This document shows, in pieces, positions 1 through 7,753 of a stretch of 36,168 nucleotides of DNA. Source of the DNA: CAZLBV01 sp964557845 (GTDB lineage Bacteria > Acidobacteriota > Aminicenantia > Aminicenantales > Aminicenantaceae); contig CAZLBV010000260.1 of NCBI GenBank assembly GCA_964557845.1, positions 1-36,168 of the forward strand, written 5' to 3'. The notes beneath the pieces were generated by a model. It made no database searches, had not been told where the DNA came from, and saw nothing but the letters and a program-made list of their open reading frames with translations. The stretch's first letter is position 1; each line of letters starts with the position of its first letter. The translations under genes and the position numbers were made by a program.

Positions 1-222
1 GACCTGGAAGGCAAGCCCCGGTTGGGGTGGTATCAGAGTTTTGAGCGCGCCCACGGTTATGTATGCTCAGGATTGTTCGCCTCCTTAGGTTTCTGGCAGG
101 TGCTCTGGAACAAGCAGGGCTTATCCATGCATGATAAGATCGCCGATACCACGGTGATCAAACTTCCCAAAAAAAAGCGCATCAAGAAGCCAAAAAAAAG
201 CAAGGAAAAGGCCGGAGACTAA
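1..222 (+). CDS. RDD family membrane protein, C-terminal fragment
   Basis: The frame is open from the first base, so the gene begins outside the window and only its last 73 residues are seen. The fragment has a GWYQSFERAHGY segment, a hydrophobic helix (GLFASLGFWQVLW) and then SMHDKIADTTVIKLP, which matches the end of RDD domains, where a last membrane helix is followed by an 'hDkiagT.Vv' motif. RDD proteins are small polytopic inner-membrane proteins of mostly unknown function, some linked to ion transport. The C-terminus is a lysine-rich cytosolic tail. An internal TTG at 22 is not a credible start because the homologous part extends upstream of it. The family call rests on this short piece only. 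Confidence 0.6.
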   Translation, partial: DLEGKPRLGWYQSFERAHGYVCSGLFASLGFWQVLWNKQGLSMHDKIADTTVIKLPKKKRIKKPKKSKEKAGD

Positions 223-252
223 CCGGCCTGTTCCTTAGATAAAGGCTTTTTT
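210..252 (+). terminator. Possible intrinsic terminator of the RDD gene
   Basis: GGCCGG (210-215) pairs with CCGGCC (223-228) around a loop that contains the stop codon. A second 4-bp stem, CCTT/AAGG (233-236/242-245), is followed directly by CTTTTTT. The first hairpin is strong but lacks an immediate T-run and the second is weak, so this is a composite candidate. Confidence 0.4.
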
Positions 253-296
253 AGGTTAAAATAAAAACTTTTTATTTCTGTGAATTCTTGCGGTGG

Positions 297-884
297 TTAA
301 TTCACTTTAAAACCGTCCGGAACTTTAAAGGTATCGCTGGAAATGGGAACATTTTCTTCGAATTTGACGGCTTTAAGAACGGTGTTAAAGCCTGAGGTTG
401 TGGTGTCCATCAACAGGCATATTCCCTGCCATCCGGCGAAAATCGTTGTGCCGTGTTTGGTCTTGATCTGATAAGACTCGCAGTCTTTTCCGAGAATTTC
501 GATGTTGTCAAGCTTAGTGGCCTCCACGGATTTTCCACCACCTTTGGACAGCTCCTCCCAACTGACCTTGTATTCAGTGCCGTTATAGGCCTTGCCTCGC
601 TTATAAGCAGTATTTTCAGCATAAATAACCAGATACAGCTCATTGCCATCGCTGAAATAGGATTCTTTTAGCTGATCTCCTTCGTAGGTGTCCTTGCGTT
701 CTTTTAGGCCATAGTCGTCGAAGGTGACTACAGACTTGTTGACGATATCCGTACTGCCCATCTTGAGGATGGATTCAAATGTAATGATGCCTGATTTTAT
801 GCCGTACTTTTTGATCTGAGCCTGGGTCCCGATCGATACACATAAAACCAGGACTAAAACAGTGAAAATGAGTTTTTTTAACAT
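297..884 (-). CDS. Secreted protein of unknown function, DUF4412/GLPGLI-like
   Basis: A 195-residue protein with a clear Sec signal peptide (residues 1-22, MLKK then a Leu/Val-rich core, cleavage after TQAQ). The mature part is rich in beta-strand-type sequence with no cysteine pair or catalytic motif I recognise. The 'YGIKSGIITFES' opening and the 'GKDCESYQIKTKHGTTIFAGWQGICL' stretch resemble small periplasmic or outer-membrane-associated proteins of the DUF4412/GLPGLI type, but that is a loose resemblance. The start is well supported: AAGGAGTG lies 5 bases before the ATG. It is transcribed alone from a near-consensus promoter and has no obvious functional partner. Confidence 0.75.
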   Translation of the reverse strand: MLKKLIFTVLVLVLCVSIGTQAQIKKYGIKSGIITFESILKMGSTDIVNKSVVTFDDYGLKERKDTYEGDQLKESYFSDGNELYLVIYAENTAYKRGKAYNGTEYKVSWEELSKGGGKSVEATKLDNIEILGKDCESYQIKTKHGTTIFAGWQGICLLMDTTTSGFNTVLKAVKFEENVPISSDTFKVPDGFKVN

Positions 885-968
885 AGTACACTCCTTGGGT
901 GTAATTGATTTTATTGGTCTCCTTCTCCCGGGTTTTGCTTCTCTTTTCTCTTTAAATCATTGTGGAAA

Positions 969-998
969 ATTATAGGTTTGGTTTTGGGAAATTGTCAA
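969..998 (-). promoter_or_regulatory. Sigma-70-type promoter for the secreted protein gene
   Basis: On the minus strand this reads TTGACA, 18 bases, TATAAT: both hexamers are perfect consensus. It lies about 85 bases upstream of the start codon at 884. It is the strongest promoter seen in the window and suggests a housekeeping sigma factor of ordinary specificity. Confidence 0.75.
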
Positions 999-1011
999 TA
1001 TGATTTTTAAG

Positions 1012-1244
1012 AGAAGTTCCCCCATTTTTTTTAATCACGAAGCAGAAGGACGGAAAAGGATATGTATAAATCCCTCTGAAAGACGTAGTTTTTCCCCAGC
1101 GAGGAAAAACCACTCCCATTCCTCACAGCACTCCCCTCGAGTTTCACTCGGGGGACCATGCCCGTGCTGTTTCGGCTTTCTTCGGGAATTATACATATCC
1201 TTTAACCGTTTGTTCGAATGTTAAGTAAAAATGGGGGAACTTCT
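1012..1244. repeat. 233-bp nested inverted-repeat element (MITE-like or structured RNA)
   Basis: Perfect 18-bp outer arms lie at 1012-1029 and 1227-1244 (AGAAGTTCCCCCATTTTT and its complement). A second perfect 15-bp pair lies at 1055-1069 and 1189-1203. Inside are two independent hairpins: GTTTTTCC/GGAAAAAC at 1088-1095/1103-1110, and ACAGCAC/GTGCTGT at 1125-1131/1164-1170 capped by a CCCC..GAGT/ACTC..GGGG stem (1133-1153). Between outer and middle arms the two sides are also weakly complementary. The result is one long stem ending in a multi-branched head. There is no credible ORF. A non-autonomous mobile element or a structured RNA are both possible; I see no target-site duplication. Confidence 0.75.
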
Positions 1245-1590
1245 TCGGGGAGAGGAGGAGGCAAAAAGGTGCCCTCTTAAATCAATAAAAAGAATTTGGA
1301 TCCCTTTGGTTAGGTACTCTGTGGAAAACTTCTGTAAATTTATGAAAAAAATACAATTATCTGGGCCCGACCCCGAACTCATCAGAACCGTTTTTCGGGA
1401 GATCAACCGGGCTGCTTGGGTGGCGACCGGATGTATTTTATTGCTTAATAAAGCGTAAGCCGGATCCCTGTCAATAATTTATGCTGAAACATATTATTTC
1501 TTATGGAAAAATTTTTATTACCGTGGTATAAATGATAGTTTGTTTCCCGTCTTCCTTGCTTTAGACCGGAAAAAAGAGACATGTATGGTA
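1245..1590. other. Intergenic stretch without a recognised gene
   Basis: A 75-codon open frame (1231-1458) crosses this stretch but starts inside the arm of the inverted repeat, has no ribosome binding site and matches nothing I recognise. No RNA gene was identified. GAGG/CCTC complementarity near 1252-1276 is too weak to call. Confidence 0.4.
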
Positions 1591-1619
1591 TTGAATTTTA
1601 TGAGTTTGCCGATTAATAT
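1591..1619 (+). promoter_or_regulatory. Candidate promoter of the fumarate-reductase-like operon
   Basis: TTGAAT (1591-1596), a 17-base spacer and TAATAT (1614-1619) precede the first gene by about 60 bases. Each hexamer matches consensus at four of six positions. A good ribosome binding site (GGAGG, about 1671-1675) follows. Confidence 0.35.
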
Positions 1620-1680
1620 AAGAGGTTTTCTTTTTAATCGAGGAAATAATATATTATATAAACATTAATCTGGAGGAAGC

Positions 1681-2436
1681 ATGAAAGAAAAAAAGAGCAT
1701 AATGGATACAATCGCAGAATCCAATAAGGCTGTTACCACTGGAATTGATGAAAAAGACATTAAAAGCTGGGTGACCATTTATGTGATGGGTAAAGCTTAC
1801 AAAGTTCCTGCCGGACTAACCATTATGCAGGCCATGGAGTTTGCAGGATATAGATTTATTCGATCGTGTGGATGCCGGGCGGGATTTTGTGGTGCCTGCG
1901 GTACAGTATACAGAAAGATAGGAGACTATAAACTTCATGCGGTGATGGCTTGTCAGACCAGAGTGGAAGACGGAATGTATTTGGTTCAAATTCCTTTTGC
2001 TCCTGCTTATAAAGCCACTTATGACATTCAAAAAGAAAAGTATGATGTTGGCACACTCTTTAAATACTATCCGGAACTCGCTCGTTGTGTTTCCTGCAAC
2101 ACATGCACTAAATCATGCCCGCAGGGTCTTGAGGTTATGGATTATATTCAGGATGCGATCAAAGGCAATTTTGAAGCGGTGGCCCATGAATCCTTTGACT
2201 GTATCCAGTGCGGTCTCTGTGCTGTTAGGTGCCCTGCAGAATTGGTACAGTATAATATTGCACAACTGGCCCGAAGGATGTTTGGATATCATGGAAATAA
2301 AGAACCGGAACTTTTAAAAGCCAGATTAGAAGAAATTGACACAGGAAAATATAAAGAAGACTGGGAAAAGCTTCTCAAAGCATCAATTGAAGAACTAAAA
2401 AAATTGTATGCTGAAAGAGATAGGGAAGCCGATTAA
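1681..2436 (+). CDS. Fumarate reductase/succinate dehydrogenase-like iron-sulfur protein
   Basis: A 251-residue electron-transfer subunit. Residues ~30-105 are a plant-type [2Fe-2S] ferredoxin domain with ligands C65, C70, C73 and C91 (C63 is an extra cysteine). Residues ~130-190 carry two CxxCxxCxxxCP motifs (C136-C146 and C174-C184), giving two [4Fe-4S] clusters. True SdhB/FrdB instead has one [2Fe-2S], one [4Fe-4S] and one [3Fe-4S], so this is a relative rather than a canonical SdhB. There is no CCG (heterodisulfide-reductase-type) domain, which separates it from TfrB. The C-terminus is a charged helix. It has no signal peptide and is presumably cytoplasmic. Its partner flavoprotein starts 14 bases downstream, so the two form an operon and very likely one complex. 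Start ATG at 1681 follows a GGAGG site. Confidence 0.85.
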   Translation: MKEKKSIMDTIAESNKAVTTGIDEKDIKSWVTIYVMGKAYKVPAGLTIMQAMEFAGYRFIRSCGCRAGFCGACGTVYRKIGDYKLHAVMACQTRVEDGMYLVQIPFAPAYKATYDIQKEKYDVGTLFKYYPELARCVSCNTCTKSCPQGLEVMDYIQDAIKGNFEAVAHESFDCIQCGLCAVRCPAELVQYNIAQLARRMFGYHGNKEPELLKARLEEIDTGKYKEDWEKLLKASIEELKKLYAERDREAD

Positions 2437-2450
2437 TTAAGGAGAAAAAA

Positions 2451-4109
2451 ATGTCAGAAATGAAATATATAAAAGGTTATCCAGAATATATGCGGGATCT
2501 TATTGATGTTGTCAATAAAACCCGGATGAAAAGAAAAGATTATACTCCTCCGGCAATGAGCGCTGAAGAAAGAGAAGAGGTTCTCCAGGTCCATCCGGAC
2601 TTTGCCCCTGGTGGTAAAAGAAAAATATCCATAGGTCTAAATAAGGGTGATTTAGCCGCCAATGAAGTGGTAGATCTTCTGGAAGCTTATCCTGTTATTG
2701 AAAAGGAAAAGATTGATCTATCTAAAGTACATTATACACCTGATGTTCTGATCATTGGCGGTGGTCTTGCCGGGACTTCGGCAGCAATCTGGTGTAATAA
2801 TCAAGGAATTCCTACTGAAAAAATACTTCTCGTTAACAAATTAAGACATGGTGATGCCAATTCTATAATGGCAGAGGGGGGAACTCAGGCTGCAGATCGC
2901 CCGAGTGATTCACCCCTTATCCATTATCTGGATGCTATGGGAGGCGGACATTTTTCTAATAAACCGGATGTCCTCAAAGCTTTGGTGGAGGATGCCCCTT
3001 ATATTATGCACTGGCTGGTAGAGCTGGGAGCCATGATCGATCGAGAGGAAAACGGGGATTTTGCCTCCAAATGGGGAGGAGGCACTTCAAGAAGAAGAAT
3101 GCATGCCTGCCGGGACTATACCGGCCTCGAAGAGTTCAGAGTAATAAGAGACGAATTTAGAAATAGAAAAATCCCAACCTTGGAATTTTATCCTGCTGTG
3201 GAACTGCTCACTGATGAAACAGGGAGAGTTGCAGGAGCGGTTCTCTGCAATCTTGAAACCAGCGAATATGAAATCGTGAGAGCAAAAACGACTATTCTTG
3301 CCACGGGTGGATTCGGCCGGCTTCATATCAGAGGTTTCCCCACCACTAATCATTATGGGGCAACTGCCGATGGAATCATACTTGCCTACAGAGCCGGAGC
3401 TAAATTAAGAGACACAGATACAGTTCAATATCATCCCACCGGAGCTGCCTACCCTCCCCAAATAATCGGCCTGCTTCTCACCGAAAAGCTCAGGAGCATG
3501 GGAGCACAACCTGTGAATATAGATGGTGAAGCCTTTGTTTTCCCCCTTGAACCAAGAGACGTTGAAGCCGCCTCATTTATAAGAGAATGTTATGTGAGGG
3601 ATAAAGGAATACTAACTCCTACCGGCATGAGAGGGATATGGCTGGACACTCCTATGATCGAAGTGAAAAACGGAAAAGGGACTATAGAGAGCGCTTTTCC
3701 CGGTATGAAGAGGATGTTCGAAAGATTTGATATCGATATGGCGGCGGATCCGGTTCTGGTCTTTCCGACACTTCATTATCAGAATGGAGGAGTGGAAACA
3801 GACCCAGAGGGAAAGACCAATGTGCCGGGGCTCTTTGTGGCCGGTGAGATATCGGGCGGTGTCCATGGAAAAAACCGGCTTATGGGGAATTCAACTCTGG
3901 ATTGCATGGTTTTTGGACGAAGAGCCGGTATCTATGCTGCCGAAGATGCGAAAAAGGCTAAAGCACCGGGCAAATTGTCGTTGGAACATATGAAGAAGTA
4001 TGCGGGGATGCTTAAGGAAGCTGGAATAAAGGCTGAAAGAAGATCTCCTATGCTGCTGCCGGATTACAGAGGTAAAGCAGTTCTGGCAAGAATGATCGAC
4101 GTTTTTTAG
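2451..4109 (+). CDS. FAD-dependent fumarate reductase/succinate dehydrogenase-like flavoprotein
   Basis: A 552-residue member of the SdhA/FrdA/NadB superfamily. After an unusual ~95-residue N-terminal extension comes the FAD-binding GGGLAG (103-108), then ATGGFGR (284-290), QYHPTG (326-331), PRDV with candidate catalytic R369, HYQNGG (442-447) and the AGEISGGVHGKNRLMGNS FAD signature (464-481). HPTG, the PRD arginine and the HY..GG histidine line up with substrate-handling residues of fumarate reductases, which favours interconversion of an unsaturated and a saturated dicarboxylate. The C-terminal helical domain is shorter (~70 residues) than in SdhA. No membrane-anchor gene lies next to it, so it is probably a soluble enzyme taking or giving electrons through the preceding iron-sulfur subunit. 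AAGGAG precedes the ATG. The exact substrate is not shown by the sequence. Confidence 0.85.
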   Translation: MSEMKYIKGYPEYMRDLIDVVNKTRMKRKDYTPPAMSAEEREEVLQVHPDFAPGGKRKISIGLNKGDLAANEVVDLLEAYPVIEKEKIDLSKVHYTPDVLIIGGGLAGTSAAIWCNNQGIPTEKILLVNKLRHGDANSIMAEGGTQAADRPSDSPLIHYLDAMGGGHFSNKPDVLKALVEDAPYIMHWLVELGAMIDREENGDFASKWGGGTSRRRMHACRDYTGLEEFRVIRDEFRNRKIPTLEFYPAVELLTDETGRVAGAVLCNLETSEYEIVRAKTTILATGGFGRLHIRGFPTTNHYGATADGIILAYRAGAKLRDTDTVQYHPTGAAYPPQIIGLLLTEKLRSMGAQPVNIDGEAFVFPLEPRDVEAASFIRECYVRDKGILTPTGMRGIWLDTPMIEVKNGKGTIESAFPGMKRMFERFDIDMAADPVLVFPTLHYQNGGVETDPEGKTNVPGLFVAGEISGGVHGKNRLMGNSTLDCMVFGRRAGIYAAEDAKKAKAPGKLSLEHMKKYAGMLKEAGIKAERRSPMLLPDYRGKAVLARMIDVF

Positions 4110-4130
4110 CCGGAGCCATTACCCGGAAAA

Positions 4131-4169
4131 CTGAAGATAAAAGAAGAAAAGCAGAAGATAGACTAAAAT
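4131..4169 (-). repeat. Short polypyrimidine intergenic tract, copy 1
   Basis: A purine-only-like run on the plus strand (pyrimidine on minus, with TCTATCTTCT and CTTTTCTTC words) between the flavoprotein and the convergent membrane-protein gene. It resembles tracts at 24919-24947 and 35701-35805. Confidence 0.35.
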
Positions 4170-4171
4170 CT

Positions 4172-5002
4172 CTATTTTCTTAAGAGAAAAAGAAACATCC
4201 GATAGAGAACTGCTCCCACTCCTGCGGCCCATAAAGGCGCTGTCAGTTTGATTCCCGATGCCCCATTCCATAGTACAGCGTTTATTCCGGTTAGCAATGT
4301 AAGCATCTGTCCGGCTTGAATCCTTTTCGGATCAAGATTCTCATTGGTTGCGTCTGCTTTGCTTGAGATATTTTTTGATCCCAAGATCAAAAGAAAAAAG
4401 ACCACAGAGGCTGCCGCTATTATTCCTCCGGATTCCCGGGTTAAAATTAATTCAAAACCGGCTTCATTCTGACAAACGGCTATAATCGTTATCACAGCAC
4501 TCAGGGAGGCGAATATAATCTGCCGCCTGTGTTTCGGTTCCAAGCAGCTGTCAAGCGCAAAGGCGGCTATAGTCAACGCTCCGTATCCCCAGTTGGTCTG
4601 AAATGTCACCCATGACCCTAATCCCAATAGGGCGGTAGAATCCAAAATGGTTGCAGGTAATCCGGTTGTGCGATTGACGATGCGGATGGCCAGAAGCAGC
4701 CAGAATAAAATCCCCTGACCATAAAATCCCCCGATAAATAAAGCGATCAAAGTAAAAACTACCGCAACGAAGGCAGAGAGATCATGGTCCGGGTCGATTT
4801 CCCGGCATAAGGCCCATGCCAAAAATACATAAAGACCGGAACCGATTCCCCATAAGATGCTCTTGTCCCAGGCCCCTGTTTGCAGCAGATGAACAATAAA
4901 TCCACCTAGTATAATTACACAGGTGGTAACAGCAATAGCCAGATTGGGCGGATATTTCGGATCCAAAGGCCGGCCTATTGCTGTTATCTTGCTGAGTTCC
5001 AT
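4172..5002 (-). CDS. Polytopic membrane protein of unknown function
   Basis: 276 residues with about seven or eight predicted membrane helices and almost no soluble domain. Two polar loops look conserved in character: REIDPDHDLSAF after the second helix and NRTTGLPATILDS between the fourth and fifth. A hydrophilic linker of about 20 residues (KNISSKADATNENLDPKR) separates the last two helices from the rest. I do not recognise the family; acidic and histidine residues in the REIDPDHD loop could bind a metal or be part of a transport path, but nothing shows this. The start ATG has GGGAAGGA just upstream. It is convergent with the flavoprotein gene and stands alone. Confidence 0.75.
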   Translation of the reverse strand: MELSKITAIGRPLDPKYPPNLAIAVTTCVIILGGFIVHLLQTGAWDKSILWGIGSGLYVFLAWALCREIDPDHDLSAFVAVVFTLIALFIGGFYGQGILFWLLLAIRIVNRTTGLPATILDSTALLGLGSWVTFQTNWGYGALTIAAFALDSCLEPKHRRQIIFASLSAVITIIAVCQNEAGFELILTRESGGIIAAASVVFFLLILGSKNISSKADATNENLDPKRIQAGQMLTLLTGINAVLWNGASGIKLTAPLWAAGVGAVLYRMFLFLLRK

Positions 5003-5594
5003 ATTCCTTCCCTCACTTTAGCTTGTTGAGGAAGAATAATCCATATAAAAAAGTCACTGATAATATGTAAAGCTATTTATCTTTAAAAATTATTTTCCTG
5101 TATCAGGAATTCCCACCAGTCTTTAGAAAATTTACCTTAATTTATCCTGATTTGTGAGTTTACTGAGCCTAGCCCTAATTACGAGTCGACTGTGAGAGGT
5201 CTTGGTGGGTGCCGACTATTTTTTCCATTCATACAATTTCGATAATTCTTGACATAATTTTTGTCATTATTTATACTTCTCTGCAATGGTTGAATGGGGA
5301 AATGACAATTATAATACTCTCCCAGCTACCCCTGCTAATAAGAAAAATCTTATATTTCAATGAGGTTTTGTGTTATAGAGTTATGGCACAATTGATAGAA
5401 GACCTGTCGAGTGAGATGAAAAAATGGGGAATTGATGCGAGAAATCAAGTCTGCAGCGACCAAGCCTCGGTTGTCTGGATTGATCGAGGATGCCCTTCCT
5501 TGGAGCGTAGGCATATCGGATGGCGGACCGGCTGGAGGAGAGGGACGGATAAGTGGAATTTGGTTTTTTCTCGAGAAAGGGAAGGAGAATTCTT
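5003..5594. other. 592-bp spacer upstream of the propeller gene
   Basis: Two overlapping plus-strand open frames cross it (GTG at 5209 to 5598, and ATG at 5432 onward). The first ends by an ATGA overlap with the propeller start, but neither has a ribosome binding site or recognisable family; the first switches from a hydrophobic to a basic, Trp/Arg-rich composition, which looks like non-coding DNA read in frame. The last 200 bases are richer in GC than the first 350. No RNA gene was identified. It may hold the promoters of both flanking divergent genes and an unusually long leader. Confidence 0.4.
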
Positions 5595-7508
5595 ATGAAT
5601 CAGATAAATCGACGCCGCTTCATTTTATTCATCACTTTTTCGGCGATTGTGATCGTCTATTTAATTTCAGCGCCTCCAGTTTTTGGTGTTTCAAAGGCTT
5701 GGAAGGCTCTCGGTCCTTATGGAGGTTCTGTATCTGCACTGGGGATCGATCCCTCCCATCCCAAGACCATCTACACCGCGATTGAGGGTATGGGTCTTTT
5801 TAAGAGCACTGACGGCGGAAGCCGTTGGAAAAAAACAGGGCTTACTATCAGTGCGATATTCTTTGCAATTGAATTCCGTCCCGGGAATTCTCAAACGGTT
5901 TATTCGGCAACATCTGAAGGGCTTTATATCAGTACAAATGGCGGCAAGAATTGGACGCAGAGCCTTTCCGCATATGTTCTTTCCATCGCTATTGATCCCG
6001 TGACTCCCAATAATATCTATGTTGGGACCTGGGGGGGATTGAGTAAAACCAGCAACGGCGGCCAGACATGGACTGATGCCTCCGCGGGGCTAGGGCAGAA
6101 ATATGTTCTAGGCTTGGCCATAAACCCATCGACTCCTTCCTTGCTCTATGCTGCAACCTGGGAGGATGGAGTTTATAGAAGCTCCAACAGCGGGGAGAGC
6201 TGGATTCAAGCTTCGCCAGGAATCACCGATATCAATATCCGGAATCTTATCATGGCTCGTCCCAATATTCTTTACGCAGCAACCAACAGTGGGGGCGTGT
6301 TCAAGACCGAGGATGGAGGGAATAGCTGGAATCCTGTGAACAACGGATTGGCCGGGGTGAAATGTTTCCGGCTCCGGATGGATCCGGCCCATCCGGAAAC
6401 GATTTACTTGGGCACACAAAACAAGGGGCTCTTCAGGTCTGATGATGGCGGATCCAGTTGGAGGGATTTTAGTACTGATCTCCCGTCACCTTGTACTCCT
6501 TATGCCATAGCTATCAATCCCCAGGACAATACCGTCTATGCTGGGCTTTTTATATGGGGAGTTTACAGGAGTACAACCGCGGAGGATAAATGGGTCGATT
6601 CGAACGCCGGCTTGAGTGGGCATTCCGTGAGTTCATTGATAGTGTCCGCTAAACCCAGAAAAATCTTTGCCGGCATTCAAACCTATGGCCCCAGCATCTT
6701 CGTCAGCTCGAACGGCGGGAAGAAGTGGACGATGTCCAATTATGGAATGCACTATCCGCCCGTTTACTCGCTTGTAATGGATCCGACGAATTCGAATATT
6801 ATTTATTCAGGCAATGCTGGCTCTCTCTTCAAATCCAAGGATGGTGGGGAGAACTGGATGGCTGCCGACACCGGTCTGAAAAGAGGCTATGTCTCAATTC
6901 ATACCTTGACGCTGAACAAAATCGACCCGAAGACTCTGTATGCCGGCATGGATTCTGGAGTTTGGAAAAGTACGAATTCTGCAGCCTCATGGAAAAGCGC
7001 CGGCCTGAAAAAAAAGACCATAACAACGCTTGCAATCCACATAAACAACTCGGACATTGTGTATTGCGGGACCCCCGAGGACGGGGTCTTTAAGTCGGCC
7101 AATGGGGGAAAGACTTGGTTCCGCATGAGCAAAGGGCTGCCTAAAAGCGTTGCCATAAAAGTTCTGCTCAATGATCCGGATGTCGAAAATTTGATCTATG
7201 CCGGGACTGAGAATGCCGGCGTATACATGACGACAAATGGTGGGAAAAAATGGAAAACTACTCATAAAAGAATATCAACCATGAGCGTAAGCTCACTTCT
7301 CATTGTCGAGGGGAATTCAAAGACCATTTTCGCCGGGACGAACGAGGGTGTATTCATGTCCGCCAATGAGGGTAAGGCTTGGACGAAGTTCGGAAAGGGT
7401 TTGCCAGCCGATTCCATTATCAATGCCCTGGCATACGAACACAAAAAAAAGCGCCTTTACGCCGGCGGGAATAACGCCGTTTACTGGATAACCTGGCCAC
7501 AAAAGTAG
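5595..7508 (+). CDS. Secreted BNR/YCF48-type beta-propeller protein
   Basis: 637 residues. The start is set at ATG 5595 because GGAAGGAG lies 7-8 bases before it; an in-frame ATG at 5553 has no such site. Residues ~1-32 are a signal peptide (NRRR, long hydrophobic core, cleavage near VFG). The rest consists of 13 tandem repeats of about 45 residues, each with a 'hhxDPxxpxxhYagt..gGhfkSxDGGxxW' pattern: examples are STDGGSRW, STNGGKNW, TEDGGNSW and SANGGKTW. This is the BNR/sortilin/YCF48 beta-propeller fold; 13 repeats imply one or two propellers. Such proteins are cell-surface or periplasmic binding scaffolds, and glycosidase activity cannot be inferred because no catalytic residues are evident. 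Two repeats have degenerate turns (STTAEDKW, STNSAASW). Confidence 0.85.
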   Translation: MNQINRRRFILFITFSAIVIVYLISAPPVFGVSKAWKALGPYGGSVSALGIDPSHPKTIYTAIEGMGLFKSTDGGSRWKKTGLTISAIFFAIEFRPGNSQTVYSATSEGLYISTNGGKNWTQSLSAYVLSIAIDPVTPNNIYVGTWGGLSKTSNGGQTWTDASAGLGQKYVLGLAINPSTPSLLYAATWEDGVYRSSNSGESWIQASPGITDINIRNLIMARPNILYAATNSGGVFKTEDGGNSWNPVNNGLAGVKCFRLRMDPAHPETIYLGTQNKGLFRSDDGGSSWRDFSTDLPSPCTPYAIAINPQDNTVYAGLFIWGVYRSTTAEDKWVDSNAGLSGHSVSSLIVSAKPRKIFAGIQTYGPSIFVSSNGGKKWTMSNYGMHYPPVYSLVMDPTNSNIIYSGNAGSLFKSKDGGENWMAADTGLKRGYVSIHTLTLNKIDPKTLYAGMDSGVWKSTNSAASWKSAGLKKKTITTLAIHINNSDIVYCGTPEDGVFKSANGGKTWFRMSKGLPKSVAIKVLLNDPDVENLIYAGTENAGVYMTTNGGKKWKTTHKRISTMSVSSLLIVEGNSKTIFAGTNEGVFMSANEGKAWTKFGKGLPADSIINALAYEHKKKRLYAGGNNAVYWITWPQK

Positions 7509-7549
7509 CGGAAGTGAGTATTTTTCTTCTGTTATTCCGGAACATGCTT

Positions 7550-7753
7550 TTAAAGCGGTAGGAAGCGGCCTTTAAGGGTTAGCTTTTTCCAAACTTTTAT
7601 ATCCAAGATCCCCCTTGGCATTTTAATGAATACATTTGATGAAAATTTAGAGGATTTATTTAAATCCTGCTGATTGCCTTTTTCTTCCAGCATTACCGAA
7701 AAAATATCTCTTATGCTTTGTTCATGATCGATAATAAGAATCATAAATTTCAT
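7550..7753 (-). pseudogene. Remnant of a response-regulator receiver domain
   Basis: 67 codons. Residues 1-26 (MKFMILIIDHEQSIRDIFSV then MLEEKG) read like the first strand and helix of a CheY/NtrC-type receiver, where ILIVDDE.S.R is typical; here the acidic pair is DH. The similarity stops abruptly and the rest has no receiver strand, no phosphorylatable aspartate and no K/T residue. Its ATG overlaps the TGA of the APC transporter (ATGA), so it could still be translated. A decayed fragment is the likeliest reading; a short functional peptide or chance similarity cannot be excluded. Confidence 0.45.

Noticed and set aside
1371..1392. Stretch with a CCCGAACTCA word that recalls 5S rRNA
   Set aside because: The flanking helices and length of 5S rRNA are absent; the match is limited to about ten bases.
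1231..1458. 75-codon frame after the inverted-repeat element
   Set aside because: Starts inside the repeat arm, has no ribosome binding site and no similarity I recognise.
5209..5598. 129-codon frame before the propeller gene
   Set aside because: GTG start without a ribosome binding site, abrupt composition change and no recognised family. The ATGA overlap with the propeller start is noted but not enough.
5432..5785. 117-codon frame overlapping the propeller start
   Set aside because: It runs into the well-supported propeller gene in a different frame and its second half is clearly out-of-frame sequence.
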